In this document: one piece after another, positions 48,230-57,924 of the stretch | Layout of the letters: every line of letters starts with the position of its first letter | How positions within the stretch are numbered: position 1 is the stretch's first letter | DNA from: CAVWQV01 sp963757115 | GTDB lineage: Bacteria; Pseudomonadota; Alphaproteobacteria; Acetobacterales; Acetobacteraceae | DNA length: 64,000 bases | Direction of reading: 5' to 3' | Assembly: GCA_963757115.1 (NCBI GenBank) | Contig: CAVWQV010000010.1 | Span: 14,503 to 78,502 of the forward strand | The notes under the pieces: generated by a model | The model's input: only the letters and a program-made list of their open reading frames with translations | Told to the model about the DNA's origin: nothing | Databases searched by the model: none | Made by a program: the position numbers and the translations under genes

Positions 48230-48632
48230 GTCGCTACAGGTATGCCTATTGTTTTCTTTTGCGATATCTGACCGACAGAAGCGAGACTGCAACATCGTAG
48301 GGTTTTGACAACAGACGGCCGGCGCGCGGGCTAAGGCTTCCAAGCCCTCCGTAGGGACAGGCGGAAATGGAGCGCCTCGGCATGGTCGTGAACTCCTTCT
48401 CACGGCTATCGACCTCGGGCCGTGAACTGGTCGGCACTTGATGATGGAGGCGACCGAGACCCTCGCGCGATCGGCCGCTCGCGTGGTGGCCGGACCAACA
48501 AAGACTCGCTATTCGCGGGAGCTATGCGCGTAAGGGCGCTCGCCGAGGTATCCCGCGGCTGTTTCCTTGCCGGATCCCCCGTATGTTAAGGCGAGCGCAG
48601 AGTGGGCCGGAAGGCTCATGCATTACCAACCG
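48230..48632. other. 403-bp gap without recognised gene
   Basis: Lies between the DUF4345 start and the end of the universal stress protein gene. No coding frame, repeat or clear hairpin stands out. Confidence 0.4.
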
Positions 48633-49511
48633 TCAGCTCGCCATGAGAACGGCGCAGCCCGCATGCTGGATGACGTAGCGCGTCGTGCCGCCAAGCAGGA
48701 TCTCGCGCGTGCGGCTGTGCTTGTAGGCTCCCATGATGATCAGCGACGCTCCCAGCTCTCGCGCCTGCTGGACGAGGGTTTCGCGAACGGTTTGGAGGGC
48801 AGGCACCGACCTCACGATCATCGGGTGAACGCCCTTTCGCCTGAGATAGGACAGGATGTCGTTGCACGGCGTCACGCGCTCGGGCGAGGTCTCTCCGATG
48901 AACAACCTGACTTCCCCGGCCGCCGCGATTAGCGGCATGGCTTGCGCCATTGTGCGCGAGACGGCGGCGCTGTCGTCCCAGGCGATCAGCACACTCCGGA
49001 GGATGTCCCTCCTCACATGCCCGGGGCGGGGTGCGAGGAAAGTCATCCGCCCCGAGGACAGCAATGAAATCGCGCTGATTTCGTCATCGAGGGTTGACAA
49101 AGATGCGTCCTCGCCGGGGCCGCCGGCCACGATGAGATCGCAGGCTCGGGCACGAGAAGGAAGCAGGTCCGCGGCGCTGCCCATAACCTCCGACCATGTT
49201 GCGGTACGAGTGTCGGCCGACGCCATCGTGCCTGACGCGGCATCGTTCGACGCGATCCACTGATCGTAGGCATCCTTCGCGCGATCCATCTGGTCCGTTT
49301 CCTTGTCCCAAACGGATCGGGCGAGGTCGTGCTGCGGAGAGTCGTTGAATGCGGCCCCCATGACGGGGACGGCCGCTGGGTTCTGGGCTTCCCGGAAGAA
49401 GATAACCTCGATGTGGGAGCCGAAGGTGTCGGCGACCCGGCGAGCAATCCTGAGCCTGCTCTCCAGCACGCCGGGTCCATTGGCGCAAACGAGGATCTCG
49501 GTAATCGGCAT
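48633..49511 (-). CDS. Universal stress protein family, two-domain
   Basis: 292 residues, two tandem Usp-like domains. N-terminal: MPITEILVCANGPGVLESRL, IARRVADTFGSHIEVIF. The second ends with LVQQARELGASLIIMGAYKH, SRTREILLGGTTRYVIQHAG and CAVLMAS, the family's ATP-binding-like GA-x2-H-SR-x-E-x2-LGG signature. The start at 49511 is taken from the conserved beginning. Expected to be a cytoplasmic stress-related protein. Confidence 0.9.
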   Translation of the reverse strand: MPITEILVCANGPGVLESRLRIARRVADTFGSHIEVIFFREAQNPAAVPVMGAAFNDSPQHDLARSVWDKETDQMDRAKDAYDQWIASNDAASGTMASADTRTATWSEVMGSAADLLPSRARACDLIVAGGPGEDASLSTLDDEISAISLLSSGRMTFLAPRPGHVRRDILRSVLIAWDDSAAVSRTMAQAMPLIAAAGEVRLFIGETSPERVTPCNDILSYLRRKGVHPMIVRSVPALQTVRETLVQQARELGASLIIMGAYKHSRTREILLGGTTRYVIQHAGCAVLMAS

Positions 49512-49873
49512 GCGCAACTCCCGTCGTCGCTGGGCAGGCCCCGGAAGCCGAGCTGGCGCTGTGAGGATGACCAACCGGGGCTTCGGGCATTCTCTGCATC
49601 TACCCTTCCTGGCGTCCGCGAACGCCAAAGGTGATCTTTGCCGGCGCGAGCCCTACCAGGTCCCGGTCCGTCCGGCTCGTTCCTAATTGAACAAGGCGAC
49701 CCTGCCTGGATTGACCCGCAGACAGTGCCGCGTCAGCGATCTCGATCACTTGCGCAGGCTCGGCCAACTCGAAGCCGTCCACGCAAGCCGCCAATTCATA
49801 CCCCTGCTCCGGACCTTGTTGGGATTAGCTGGATACTCGCGCACGAAAGGCCGGCGAGTTCGTGTGCGTTGGC
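49512..49873. other. 362-bp gap without recognised gene
   Basis: A short minus-strand frame of 64 codons exists at 49600-49794 but has no recognisable motif. I see no repeat or regulatory structure. Confidence 0.4.
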
Positions 49874-51163
49874 CTAAGGCTTTGCTCCTTCTCCCGCCAG
49901 CCACACGCCTGCGGCCGCAAGCATCGCCTCAATGCCGGTGCGCAAGGTGGGAGCGATCACGGGTGCAAAGTCGGGCGCGTGGTTAGCGGGGAGCTCATCG
50001 AGCTTGCCCGCTTGCTCGGCTTGATCAAACGTGCCTGGATCGATGCCGCCGACTACCCAGAACACCACGGGGACGTCCCAGGCGGCGCCGAACAGGCCAA
50101 AGTCCTCACTCGCCGTCGCGGGCTCGATTTTCTGAACCCGGTCCGGGCCGAACCGGCTTTTCAGGGCAGCTACCACCTTCCGTGTGGCGGCCTCGTCGTT
50201 GCGGGTTAGCGGATACTCGCTCAGCACCGAGTAGTCGGGCGGCTTCGGCGCGCCCGAGGCCTCGGCCTCTGCCTCCAGGACGCGCCTGATCGCGGCCAGG
50301 ACACGGCTGCGCACTTGGTCCTTGAACGTCCGAACGTTGAGCCGGAGCAAGGCGCGGTCCGGGATGACGTTCTCGCTCATCCCCGCCCGGAGGGTACCGA
50401 CCGTGACCACGGCGCTGTCCGTCATGGCCACCTCCCGCGATACCACGGCTTGCAGGCGCATGACGCTGGAGGCTGCCATCACCACGGGGTCGATGCTCTT
50501 CTGCGGCATCGACCCGTGCGCTCCGCGGCCGAACAGCGTCACCTCCCAGCTGTCCCCGGCCGAGAGCATGGTGCCGGTGCGCCAGCCGAGCTGCCCGGCG
50601 CGCAGCGGCATCACGTGCTGGCCCAACGTGACGTCCGGCTTCGGGAAGCGCTTGACCATGCCGTCGGCGATCATCGCGCGAGCACCCTGAGCGGTCTCCT
50701 CGCCGGGCTGGAACACCGCCATCACCGTGCCGTGCCAGGCGCCGCGGTTCTCAGCCAGGACCCGTGTCGCGCCCATTAGCCAAACGACGTGCATGTCGTG
50801 ACCGCAGGAATGCGCGATCGCGGTAGCCTGGCCGAAACGGTCAGTGCCGGTCGCTTTGCTGGCATAGGGCAGGCCCGTACTTTCCTCAATCGGCAGCGCG
50901 TCCATGTCGGCGCGCAGCAGCACCGTCGCGCCATCGCCGTTGTGCAGCAGCCCGACCACGCCGGTACCGCCGACCCCCTCCGTGACCTCGTATCCTTGTT
51001 TCTTCAGCCACGCGCCGGCAATGCCGGAGGTGCGATGCTCCTGCATGGACAGCTCGGGATTGGCGTGAATGTCCTTGTATGCCTTCTCCAGCTCGTCGAG
51101 CAGATCGTCCGAAGGGTCGGGAAGGGAGGCGTGCACGAGGTTTTCGGGAGCATCTGCGGCCAT
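49874..51163 (-). CDS. M20D-family amidohydrolase
   Basis: 429 residues. Hydrolyses an amide bond of an N-acyl amino acid or similar in known members (hippurate, indole-acetyl amino acids). Seen: RADMDALPIEESTGLPY, HSCGHDMHVVWLMGA (metal ligands), FQPGEETAQGARAMI (catalytic and metal Glu), and the C-terminal ASEDFGLFG. No signal peptide; cytosolic. Complete and in one frame. Confidence 0.93.
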   Translation of the reverse strand: MAADAPENLVHASLPDPSDDLLDELEKAYKDIHANPELSMQEHRTSGIAGAWLKKQGYEVTEGVGGTGVVGLLHNGDGATVLLRADMDALPIEESTGLPYASKATGTDRFGQATAIAHSCGHDMHVVWLMGATRVLAENRGAWHGTVMAVFQPGEETAQGARAMIADGMVKRFPKPDVTLGQHVMPLRAGQLGWRTGTMLSAGDSWEVTLFGRGAHGSMPQKSIDPVVMAASSVMRLQAVVSREVAMTDSAVVTVGTLRAGMSENVIPDRALLRLNVRTFKDQVRSRVLAAIRRVLEAEAEASGAPKPPDYSVLSEYPLTRNDEAATRKVVAALKSRFGPDRVQKIEPATASEDFGLFGAAWDVPVVFWVVGGIDPGTFDQAEQAGKLDELPANHAPDFAPVIAPTLRTGIEAMLAAAGVWLAGEGAKP

Positions 51164-51231
51164 GGGTCGTCTCCTCTCAGCGGGTCCCTTCGAGGCGTGG
51201 TCCGGGCGGCGTCACGGAGTCGCACCGGCGC

Positions 51232-51455
51232 ATACTCAAGTCCAAGAGTGAGTCTGGGCGGATCAGCATCATGATCTGCCCGCCGAGGCGCAGCACCGCC
51301 TCCGCCGGAAGCGCATCGGGATGCTCGACGAGCGCCAGGAGCTGCAGCACGTGGGCACGCCGCGCCAACGCGCGGTCTACTACCCCCTCAGCACACAACA
51401 AACACACCTTCGTTTCTCCCAGCGTCCTCTGCTGGATAGCCTCGTGCCGCAACAC
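51232..51455 (-). CDS. Possible small hypothetical protein
   Basis: An open frame from ATG 51455 (MLRHEAIQQRTLGETKVCLL, VVDRALARRAHVLQLLALVE) reads through to 51177; the recognisably coding-like composition ends near 51232. No family recognised. It could be a fragment. Confidence 0.3.
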
Positions 51456-51711
51456 CCTAATGCCGATCTCGCCCGCGGGTGAGCGTCAGGCGGCGCGAGC
51501 CTTGCTTTGCCCAACAACAAGTCGTGTCATCCGCCCACGATGTTAAAGGATGCTGCTGGGCGGCGCTCGCTGCAGAGTATCGAGCGATCCGTTGCCGGTG
51601 GACGCGTCCTGCCCGCATCACGAAGTCCACCCCGCGGTGGCGGCGGTCTCAGCCACCGGGTCGGCCCGGCATTGCGATGATGTCCACCTGCCTGCCCGGG
51701 GCGAGGGTCTA

Positions 51712-52353
51712 TCACTTGTTCCCGTCCGCGCCCCAGTGAGCGACGGGAACCCGCCAGCCGCGATAGATCGCCATCATACGCAGGAAGACACAGGCGGCGA
51801 CGCCGAGCAGCATAGGGTAGAGCGGTTGTGCGTCGAGCTCGTATCCCAGGGAGACGACCCCCGCAGCCGCGAGCGCCGCGAGCGCGTAGAGATCAGCGCG
51901 CAGGACCGTAGGAACGTCACCGGCGAGGACATCGCGCATGATCCCTCCGCCGATCCCCGATACCATGCCCAGCACCGCGGCCATCAACGGGTCGATCCCG
52001 TAGTGCAATGCCTTCTGGGCGCCCGTGACCGCGAACATGGCGAGGCCGACCGCGTCGAAGAGCAGGACGTCACGCCTGAGCGACCGCACCGCGGGGTAGA
52101 CGTAGAAGGTCAGGAGGCCCGCGAATACCGCAATGGCGAGGGTGTGCCAGCTCGCGACCGTGGCAGGCGGCACCGCGCCGATCAGCACGTCGCGCGTTAT
52201 GCCCCCGGTGACCGCCACCACGAACGACAGGAGCAGCACGCCGAACAGGTCAAACCTTTTCTCGACGGCAAGCAGGCCGCCGCTCAAGGCGAACACGAAC
52301 GACCCCAGTCCGTCGAGCGCCGCTGGCAATATCTGCGGAACTGCATGTAGCAT
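51712..52353 (-). CDS. Trimeric intracellular cation channel (TRIC/UPF0126) family protein
   Basis: 213 residues, seven predicted helices. Internal repeat: ALDGLGSFVFALSGGLLAVE with VTGGITRDVLIG, and LLFDAVGLAMFAVTGAQKAL with GIGGGIMRDVLAGDVP. The paired GG-I-RD motifs mark the UPF0126/YicG family, prokaryotic relatives of TRIC channels. Likely an inner-membrane channel of unknown physiological ion. Confidence 0.92.
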   Translation of the reverse strand: MLHAVPQILPAALDGLGSFVFALSGGLLAVEKRFDLFGVLLLSFVVAVTGGITRDVLIGAVPPATVASWHTLAIAVFAGLLTFYVYPAVRSLRRDVLLFDAVGLAMFAVTGAQKALHYGIDPLMAAVLGMVSGIGGGIMRDVLAGDVPTVLRADLYALAALAAAGVVSLGYELDAQPLYPMLLGVAACVFLRMMAIYRGWRVPVAHWGADGNK

Positions 52354-52445
52354 CGGCTACCGCGCCCGGCGGAGACGTTCGGCAGGGTGAACTGCAGCAC
52401 GGGCGTGGCTGACGGTGGTGGCCAGGGCCTCTTCCGCCAAGCACT

Positions 52446-52607
52446 TCACGACGGCTTGACCTCGGGATCGGCGGCGCCGAGCTGCATGCAGATCACGGTC
52501 GCCTCCCGGCTTGCGGCCGGCCGGGCCGCGATGGCGGCCGCGAAATAGACCGCGTGCCGGCGCCACAACGGGTCCATGCCTTGAGAGGCCGTGCCCTGGG
52601 AGGCCAT
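52446..52607 (-). CDS. Possible small protein or C-terminal fragment
   Basis: 53 codons from ATG 52607: MASQGTASQGMDPLWRRHAV, YFAAAIAARPAASREATVIC, ending EVKPS. The composition is natural for this genome but no family is recognised. The stretch lies at the left edge of the IS pile and may be a truncated gene. Confidence 0.3.
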   Translation of the reverse strand: MASQGTASQGMDPLWRRHAVYFAAAIAARPAASREATVICMQLGAADPEVKPS

Positions 52608-52736
52608 GCGGCCATCTGACCCTCACCCTTGAAGGGCCACATAGCCCCCGGGATCCCTGGCTCGCGTGGCCCAACGGCTCGCGCTGACTTCTGCTTGGAA
52701 CGACCATTCAACGAGCTTGACTACACTCACTTGCTA

Positions 52737-53789
52737 GAGCAGATTCTATTCATTCCGGCTCGTAGCCTGCGGCGGTGAAGTAGTTGGCGCACTCGACGGG
52801 CGTGAACTGCGGCAGGGCCTCGGCGACGGCGTTCCACAGGTCGTCGCGCGTTCGGGCCGCCGCTTTCCTGAGCAGCGCCTTGAGCTTGGCAAAGGCGTTC
52901 TCGATCGGATTGAAGTCCGGAGAATACGGCGGCAGATAGCGCAGGGTTGCGCCCGCGGCTTCGATCATGGCGCGGACGCCGGCAGGCTTGTGCGCAGGCA
53001 GATTGTCCATGACGACGATGTCGTCCGGCCGCAACGTCGGGACCAGCACCTGCTCGACATAGGCCAGGAATGCGTCGCCGTTCATCGGCCCGTCGAGTAC
53101 CATCGGAGCGGTCATGCCCCGCAGCCGGAGCGCGCCGGTGAACGTCGTGGTCTGCCAATGGCCGTGCGGCACGGGCGCGCGGCAGCGTTCCCCTCGTTTC
53201 GTCCGGCCGCGCCTGCGGGCCATCTTGGTCGAGGTGCCGGTCTCGTCGATGAAGACCAGACGCTCGGGGTCAAGGTCCGGCTGAGCCTCGAACCATGCCT
53301 CGCGCCGAACCGCCACGTCCGGCCTGTCCTGCTCGCTGGCGTGCGCGGTTTTTTTTGAGGGTCACGCCGTGGCGGGCAAAGAAGCGCCAGATCGTGCTGA
53401 CCGCGAAGCTCGCGCCATGGTCGCGACGCAGCAGTTCGGAAAGCTCCTCCAGCGTCACGTCGACCTTCGCCTCGACCGCGGCAAAGATGACCTCGCGATA
53501 CGCCTCGATCCGGTGCGAGCGCAGGTCGCCGCCCTTCGGCTTGGCCGTGGTGGCCCCGGTCTCGTGCCAAGCCTTCAGCCAGCGCACTGCGGTTGCGATC
53601 GCGATGCCGAACCGCTCCGCCGCCGCGTTACGCGACATCCCGTCCTCGACGGCAGCGATGACCCGAACGCGAAGGTCCTCAGACAACGTCTTTCCCATCG
53701 CCGCTGGCCCCCATTCCAGCAGCCACGGTGAATCAGACTTTGGCCGCGTCGGGGAATCCCATTCGACTCGGTAGGCTCAGAAAGTGCTC
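52737..53789. mobile_element. IS630-family insertion sequence (left of the IS pile)
   Basis: 1053 bp bounded by TA at 52735-52736 and 53790-53791. Inverted ends GAGCAGATTCTAT (52737 on) and the complement reading GAGCACTTTCTGA at the right. The right TA is shared with the next IS630. Confidence 0.8.
52750..53698 (-). CDS. IS630-family transposase with frameshift at an A8 run
   Basis: The N-terminal part MGKTLSEDLRVRVIAAVEDG, with a helix-turn-helix at SRNAAAERFGIAIATAVRWL, reads to VTLKK. The catalytic part is in the +1 frame: LVFIDETGTSTKMARRRGR, DIVVMDNLPAHK and YLPPYSPDFNPIENAFAKLK carry the DDE residues. The switch lies at eight A residues on the minus strand (plus-strand T run 53349-53356). 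Such A-run slippage is a known expression mode in this family, so the gene may be functional. Confidence 0.88.
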
Positions 53790-53791
53790 TA

Positions 53792-54819
53792 GAGCATTTT
53801 CATGTTGCGTAGAGTCGAGCGGTTCTGATTCGAGAATGCCGGTTAAGCAGCGAGGCTGTGATGGCGGCACCTTTGTCTCAGGATCTCCGACGCCGTTTGC
53901 TGTGTGCGGTTGAGGGCGGAAGTTCGGCGCGAAGCGCGGCGGCCCGGTTTGCGGTGAGCGCGTCTGCGGCGATCAAGCTGGTGCGTCGCGTGCGGGAGAC
54001 TGGCAGCGCGGAACCGGCCAAGATTGGCGGCTACCGCAAGCCGCTGCTGAGCGGACATGAGAACCTGCTTCGCGAGCTCACGAGCAGCCACAAGGGTATC
54101 ACCTTGGCCGAGATACGAGGTTCGTTGATTGAGCGCGGTATCGATCCAGGTTCGCTCACCACGATCTGGTCGACGCTGCGCCGGCTTGGTCTGACGCACA
54201 AAAAAAGCACTGCGCGCCGCCGAGCAGGATCGGCCTGACGTCGCTGAGCACCGCCAACTCTGGCGGATCTGGCAGCGCTTCATGGACCCGGCTGCATTTG
54301 TCTTCCTCGACGAGACCGGCGCCAGCACCAACATGGTGCGCCGTTATGGTTGGAGTGCTCGCGGCGAGCGCCTGGTCGATGCGGCTCCGCACGGCCACTG
54401 GCGTACGACGACCTTCGTGGCCGGGCTGCGCAGCTCCGGCGTCATCGCTCCATTGGTGCTCGACGGGCCGATGACGGGCGAGGCTTTCCTCGCCTACGCC
54501 GAGCAGTTCCTCGCCCCTGCGCTCGCTCCCGGCGACGTCGTCGTGATGGACAATCTCAACGCCCACAAGGTGGCCGGTATCGCAGAGGCAATCACTGCCG
54601 TGGGGGCCAGCATCCTCTACCTCCCACCCTACAGCCCCGACCTAAACCCGATCGAGCGGATGTTCGCCAAGCTGAAGGCGCTGCTACGCAAGGTCGCGGC
54701 CCGCACTCGTGATGGGCTTTGGAACACCATCGGAGAGCTACTCGTCACCTTCAGCCCAGACGAGTGCCGCTCATACCTCCGTCACGCCGGCTATGCGTTC
54801 GACTAAACCAAAAATGCTC
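53792..54819. mobile_element. IS630-family insertion sequence (second in the pile)
   Basis: 1028 bp between TA at 53790-53791 and 54820-54821. Inverted ends GAGCATTTT (53792-53800) and AAAATGCTC (54811-54819). It abuts another IS630 on the left and IS481 on the right with no spare bases. Confidence 0.83.
53861..54806 (+). CDS. IS630-family transposase with frameshift at an A7 run
   Basis: The N-terminal MAAPLSQDLRRRLLCAVEGG with HTH, then a switch at A7 (54200-54206) to the +1 frame. The catalytic domain has FVFLDETGASTNMVRRYGW, DVVVMDNLNAHKVAG and YLPPYSPDLNPIERMFAKLK with the D, D, E set. It is related to the adjacent IS630 but clearly distinct in sequence. About 314 residues when joined. 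Confidence 0.87.
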
Positions 54820-55748
54820 TAGGTGTTTGGTCCCGGGCTTTGATGGTGCATTCTTTTCGCGGGAGTGGAAGGAAGCGCTATGGGCCAGGTTCTACACGGC
54901 AGCGCCACCACGACTGAGGCGGTCCGTCGCGCGATACAGCACAGTGAAGAGAGCCTGAGGGCGCTGGCAAAGCGCTACGGCGTCAACCAGAAAACCGTCC
55001 TCAAATGGAAACGCCGAACCTCTGTCGCTGACCTGCCCACGGGACCGCGCGAGCCCCGGTCAACGAGCCTGTCGATCGCCGATGAGGCCGTCGTGGTCGC
55101 GTTTCGCAGGCATACGCTGCTCCCGCTCGACGACTGCCTTTACGCCCTCCAGGCCAGCATCCCGCATCTGACGCGCTCGTCGCTGCACCGCTGCCTCGCT
55201 CGCCATGGCATCGGGCGTCTGCCGGATCTGGACGGCGACAAGCCGCCGAAGAAGAAGTTCAAGCCTTATCCGATCGGCTTCTTTCACATCGACATCGCGG
55301 AGGTGCAGACCGCCGAAGGCAAGCTGCATCTCTTCGTGGCCATCGACCGCACCAGCAAATTTGCCTTCGACAACGGCATCCAGTTCCGGCTTCCGCCACG
55401 CTACGCGGATGGTCCAACAGCGCGCTTCGTCACCCACATGTTCGGCATGCGCTGCCGCGAGAACGGCATCGAGCATCGCTTCACCAAAATCAATCACCCC
55501 TGGACCAACGGCCAGGTCGACAGGATGAACCGGACGATCAAGGAAGCGACCGTCCAGCGATACCATTACGACGATCACGAACAGCTTCGGCGCCACCTCG
55601 AACAGTTCGTCAACGCCTACAACTTTGGTCGCCGCCTGAAGACGATCAAAGGCCTCACGCCGTTCGAAGCCGTCTGCCGCGCCTGGCAACACGAGCCAGA
55701 ACGGTTCTCCTCAAATCCGCTCCACCAAATGCCGGGACTAAACAACTA
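54820..55748. mobile_element. IS481-family element, left copy, internally deleted
   Basis: Ends TAGGTGTTTGGTCCCGG at 54820 and the complement of TAGTTGTTTAGTCCCGG at 55748. It is about 95 bases shorter than the inverted copy at 56620-57643. Confidence 0.8.
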
Positions 55749-55749
55749 G
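54880..55749 (+). CDS. IS481-family transposase with in-frame internal deletion
   Basis: The start MGQVLHGSATTTEAVRRAIQ, HTH ALAKRYGVNQKTVLKWKRRT, then the integrase core with FHIDIAEVQTAEGK (first Asp) and DNGIQFRLPPRYAD (second Asp) and HPWTNGQVDRMNRTIKEATV (Glu region uncertain). Between IDRTSKFAF and DNGIQF about 32 residues present in the other copy (VQLVEKANRVTASAF and on) are missing. The frame stays open to 55749 but the enzyme is probably inactive. Confidence 0.85.
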   Translation: MGQVLHGSATTTEAVRRAIQHSEESLRALAKRYGVNQKTVLKWKRRTSVADLPTGPREPRSTSLSIADEAVVVAFRRHTLLPLDDCLYALQASIPHLTRSSLHRCLARHGIGRLPDLDGDKPPKKKFKPYPIGFFHIDIAEVQTAEGKLHLFVAIDRTSKFAFDNGIQFRLPPRYADGPTARFVTHMFGMRCRENGIEHRFTKINHPWTNGQVDRMNRTIKEATVQRYHYDDHEQLRRHLEQFVNAYNFGRRLKTIKGLTPFEAVCRAWQHEPERFSSNPLHQMPGLNN

Positions 55750-56526
55750 GCCGTGTAGACGGATTTCGCGAGCATCAGAGCGCAGGCGAAACTGATGATG
55801 GCTGAGAAGCTGACGGCAGTTTTCTCGCATCGGAGTGCGATGCGCTTGAACGCTTGAGCTTGCCGACTGCCTGCTCGACGCGTGAGCGGATTCGATAAAG
55901 GCGCTTTGGGAAGAAACGGCCGCGGTCCTTTGCGTTGCTGCGCCGGGGGATGATCGGCGTTATGCCACGTGCGCGTGCGGCAGCACGGTTACTATGGCTG
56001 TCATAACCTTTATCCGTCACGGCCACGCGCGGCCGCACGTCCGGCCCGATGTCGAGCGAGGTCTCGAACTCGACGCAGTCGCTCGCCTCTCCGCCGGTCA
56101 GGTGGAAGTCGAGAGGCAAGCCGTCGAGATCAGCCTTGAGGTGGATCTCGCTCGAGAAGCCGCCCCGCGAGCGGCCGAGCGCCTGATTGTGCTGCCCCCT
56201 TTTGCACCGGCCGCCGAGACGTGGGCGCGGACCGTGGTGCTGGCGAAGAACTGCACCAGATGCGCCGTCTCGCTGCGCTCGGCGAGCAGTTGGAAGAAAG
56301 CCTCGAACACGCCCGTGCGGCTGAGCCGCCAGAACCGCTTCCAGACGCTGTTCCAATTGCCATACTCCGCCGGCAACGCTCGCCAGGAGATGTTGTGCAC
56401 GATGAAAAAGTGCAGCGCTTCCAGGAACTTGCGGTCGTCGTGCCCAGGCTCTCCGCGGGCCGACTGCGCCGCGTCAAACACCGCCAGCACGATGGCCCAA
56501 TCCGCCTCCGTCATCCGCGTCAGCAT
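55746..56526 (-). CDS. IS5-family transposase, two overlapping frames
   Basis: The upstream frame gives MLTRMTEADWAIVLAVFDAA, FIVHNISWRALPAEYGNWNS and FFQLLAERSETAHLVQFFAS. The second frame gives SRGGFSSEIHLKADLDGLPL, RVAVTDKGYDSHSNRAAARA and LYRIRSRVEQAVGKLKR. This two-frame design with a programmed shift is usual in IS427-type IS5 members. A missing T near 55860 makes a further break before AFKRIALRCEKTAVSFSAI and the end at 55746. Confidence 0.8.
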
Positions 56527-56619
56527 GGCCGGAACCCGTTGCCGGTCACGCAGTGATTTAACAAAACCCAATTCGGGAATCCCCTCACCGAATACTCACC
56601 CCTATCCGTCCACACGGCC
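55749..56619. mobile_element. IS5-family element between two IS481 copies
   Basis: 871 bp with 16-bp ends GGCCGTGTAGACGGAT (55749-55764) and the complement of GGCCGTGTGGACGGAT (56604-56619), one mismatch. TA flanks both ends. It sits exactly at the tail-to-tail junction of two IS481 copies. Confidence 0.83.
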
Positions 56620-57583
56620 TAACTGTTTAGTCCCGGCATTTGGTGGAGCGGATTGAGGAGAACCGTTCTGGCTCGTGTTGCCAGGCGCGGCAGACGAATT
56701 CGAACGGCGTGAGGCCTTTGATCGTCTTCAGGCGGCGACCAAAGTTGTAGGCGTTGACGAACTGTTCGAGATGGCGCCGAAGCTGTTCGTGATCGTCGTA
56801 ATGGTATCGCTGGACGGTCGCTTCCTTGATCGTCCGGTTCATCCTCTCGACCTGGCCGTTGGTCCAGGGATGATTGATTTTGGTGAAGCGATGCTCGATG
56901 CCGTTCTCGCGGCAGCGCATGTCGAACATGTGGGTGACGAAGCGCGCTGTTGGACCATCGGCGTAGCGTGGCGGAAGCCGGAACTGGATGCCGTTGTCGG
57001 TCAGCACGGTGTGGATGCGGTAGGGCACGGCCTTGATCAGGCGACGAGGAAGGCTGACGCAGTGACCCGATTGGCTTTCTCGACCAGCTGCACGAAGGCA
57101 AACTTGCTGGTGCGGTCGATGGCCACGAAGAGATACAGCTTGCCTTCGGCGGTCTGCACCTCCGCGATGTCGATGTGGAAGAAGCCGATCGGATAGGGCT
57201 TGAACTTCTTCTTCGGCGGCTTGTCGCCGTCGATATCCGGCAGACGCCCGATGCCATGGCGAGCGAGGCAGCGGTGCAGCGACGAGCGCGTCAGATGCGG
57301 GATGCGTGGCCTGAAGCGCGTAAAGGCAGTCGTCGAGCGGCAGCAGCGTGTGCCTGCGAAACGCGACGACGATAGCCTCATCCGCGACCGACAGGCTCGT
57401 TGACCGCGGCTCCCGCGGCCCGGTGGGCAGGTCAGCGACAGAGGTTCGGCGCTTCCACTTGGCGACGGTCTTCTGGTTGATGCCGTAGCGCTTTGCCAGC
57501 GCCCTCAGGCTCTCTTGACTGTGCTGTATCGCGCGACGGACCGCCTCAGTCGTGGTGGCGCTGCCGTGTAGAACCTGGCCCAT
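56620..57583 (-). CDS. IS481-family transposase, frameshifted
   Basis: Same protein as the left copy, with the middle part (IPHLTRSSLHRCLARHGIG, FHIDIAEVQTAEGKLYLFVA, FVQLVEKANRVTASAFL) in a different frame from both ends, so two compensating indels lie near 57310 and 57050. A third indel near 56655 alters the last residues (expected NPLHQMPGLNS). Probably inactive or sequence error. Confidence 0.8.
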
Positions 57584-57643
57584 AGCGCTTCCTTCCACTC
57601 CCGGGAAAAGAATGCACCATCAAAGCCCGGGACCAAACACCTA
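56620..57643. mobile_element. IS481-family element, right copy (inverted)
   Basis: About 1.02 kb, inverted relative to the left copy, with ends TAACTGTTTAGTCCCGG at 56620 and the complement of TAGGTGTTTGGTCCCGG at 57643. It is the longer of the two copies. Confidence 0.8.
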
Positions 57644-57738
57644 ACCCCGGATCGATCAGACAGATGCGCGGGGCTGCTATCCCCTGGCGATTTCCGACCG
57701 ACCCAGTCACTACCGCGCGCGCCGGCCAGGCGCTTCTC

Positions 57739-57909
57739 GACGGCAATCCCGTGTCTCGAGTGGGTGCAAAGCAATGTGGTCGGCCGATACGACGCGCGCG
57801 CCAAAGTCTACCAGCGCAAGGCCCGGCCGAGCAGAGGATCGATGCCGCCCTCGCGCTCATCATGGCCGTCGCGAGCTGCATGGCCGCTCAGCCCCTGCGC
57901 TCGGCCTGA
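57739..57909 (+). pseudogene. Phage terminase large subunit, C-terminal remnant
   Basis: Read with two frame changes: QALLDGNPV, LEWVQSNVVGRYDARAKVYQ, RIDAALALIMAVASCMAAQP. This matches the C-terminal nuclease end of large terminases (GNPVLRW-SNV ... K-IDGI-ALIMA). Nothing else of a prophage is visible next to it. Confidence 0.6.
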
Positions 57910-57924
57910 GACCCGCGGCCTGAC

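Noticed and set aside
49600..49794. 64-codon minus-strand frame
   Set aside because: No ribosome site, motif or family support.
54820..57643. Composite transposon formed by inverted IS481 copies
   Set aside because: Only an IS5 lies between them, both IS481 transposases look damaged and there is no cargo gene.
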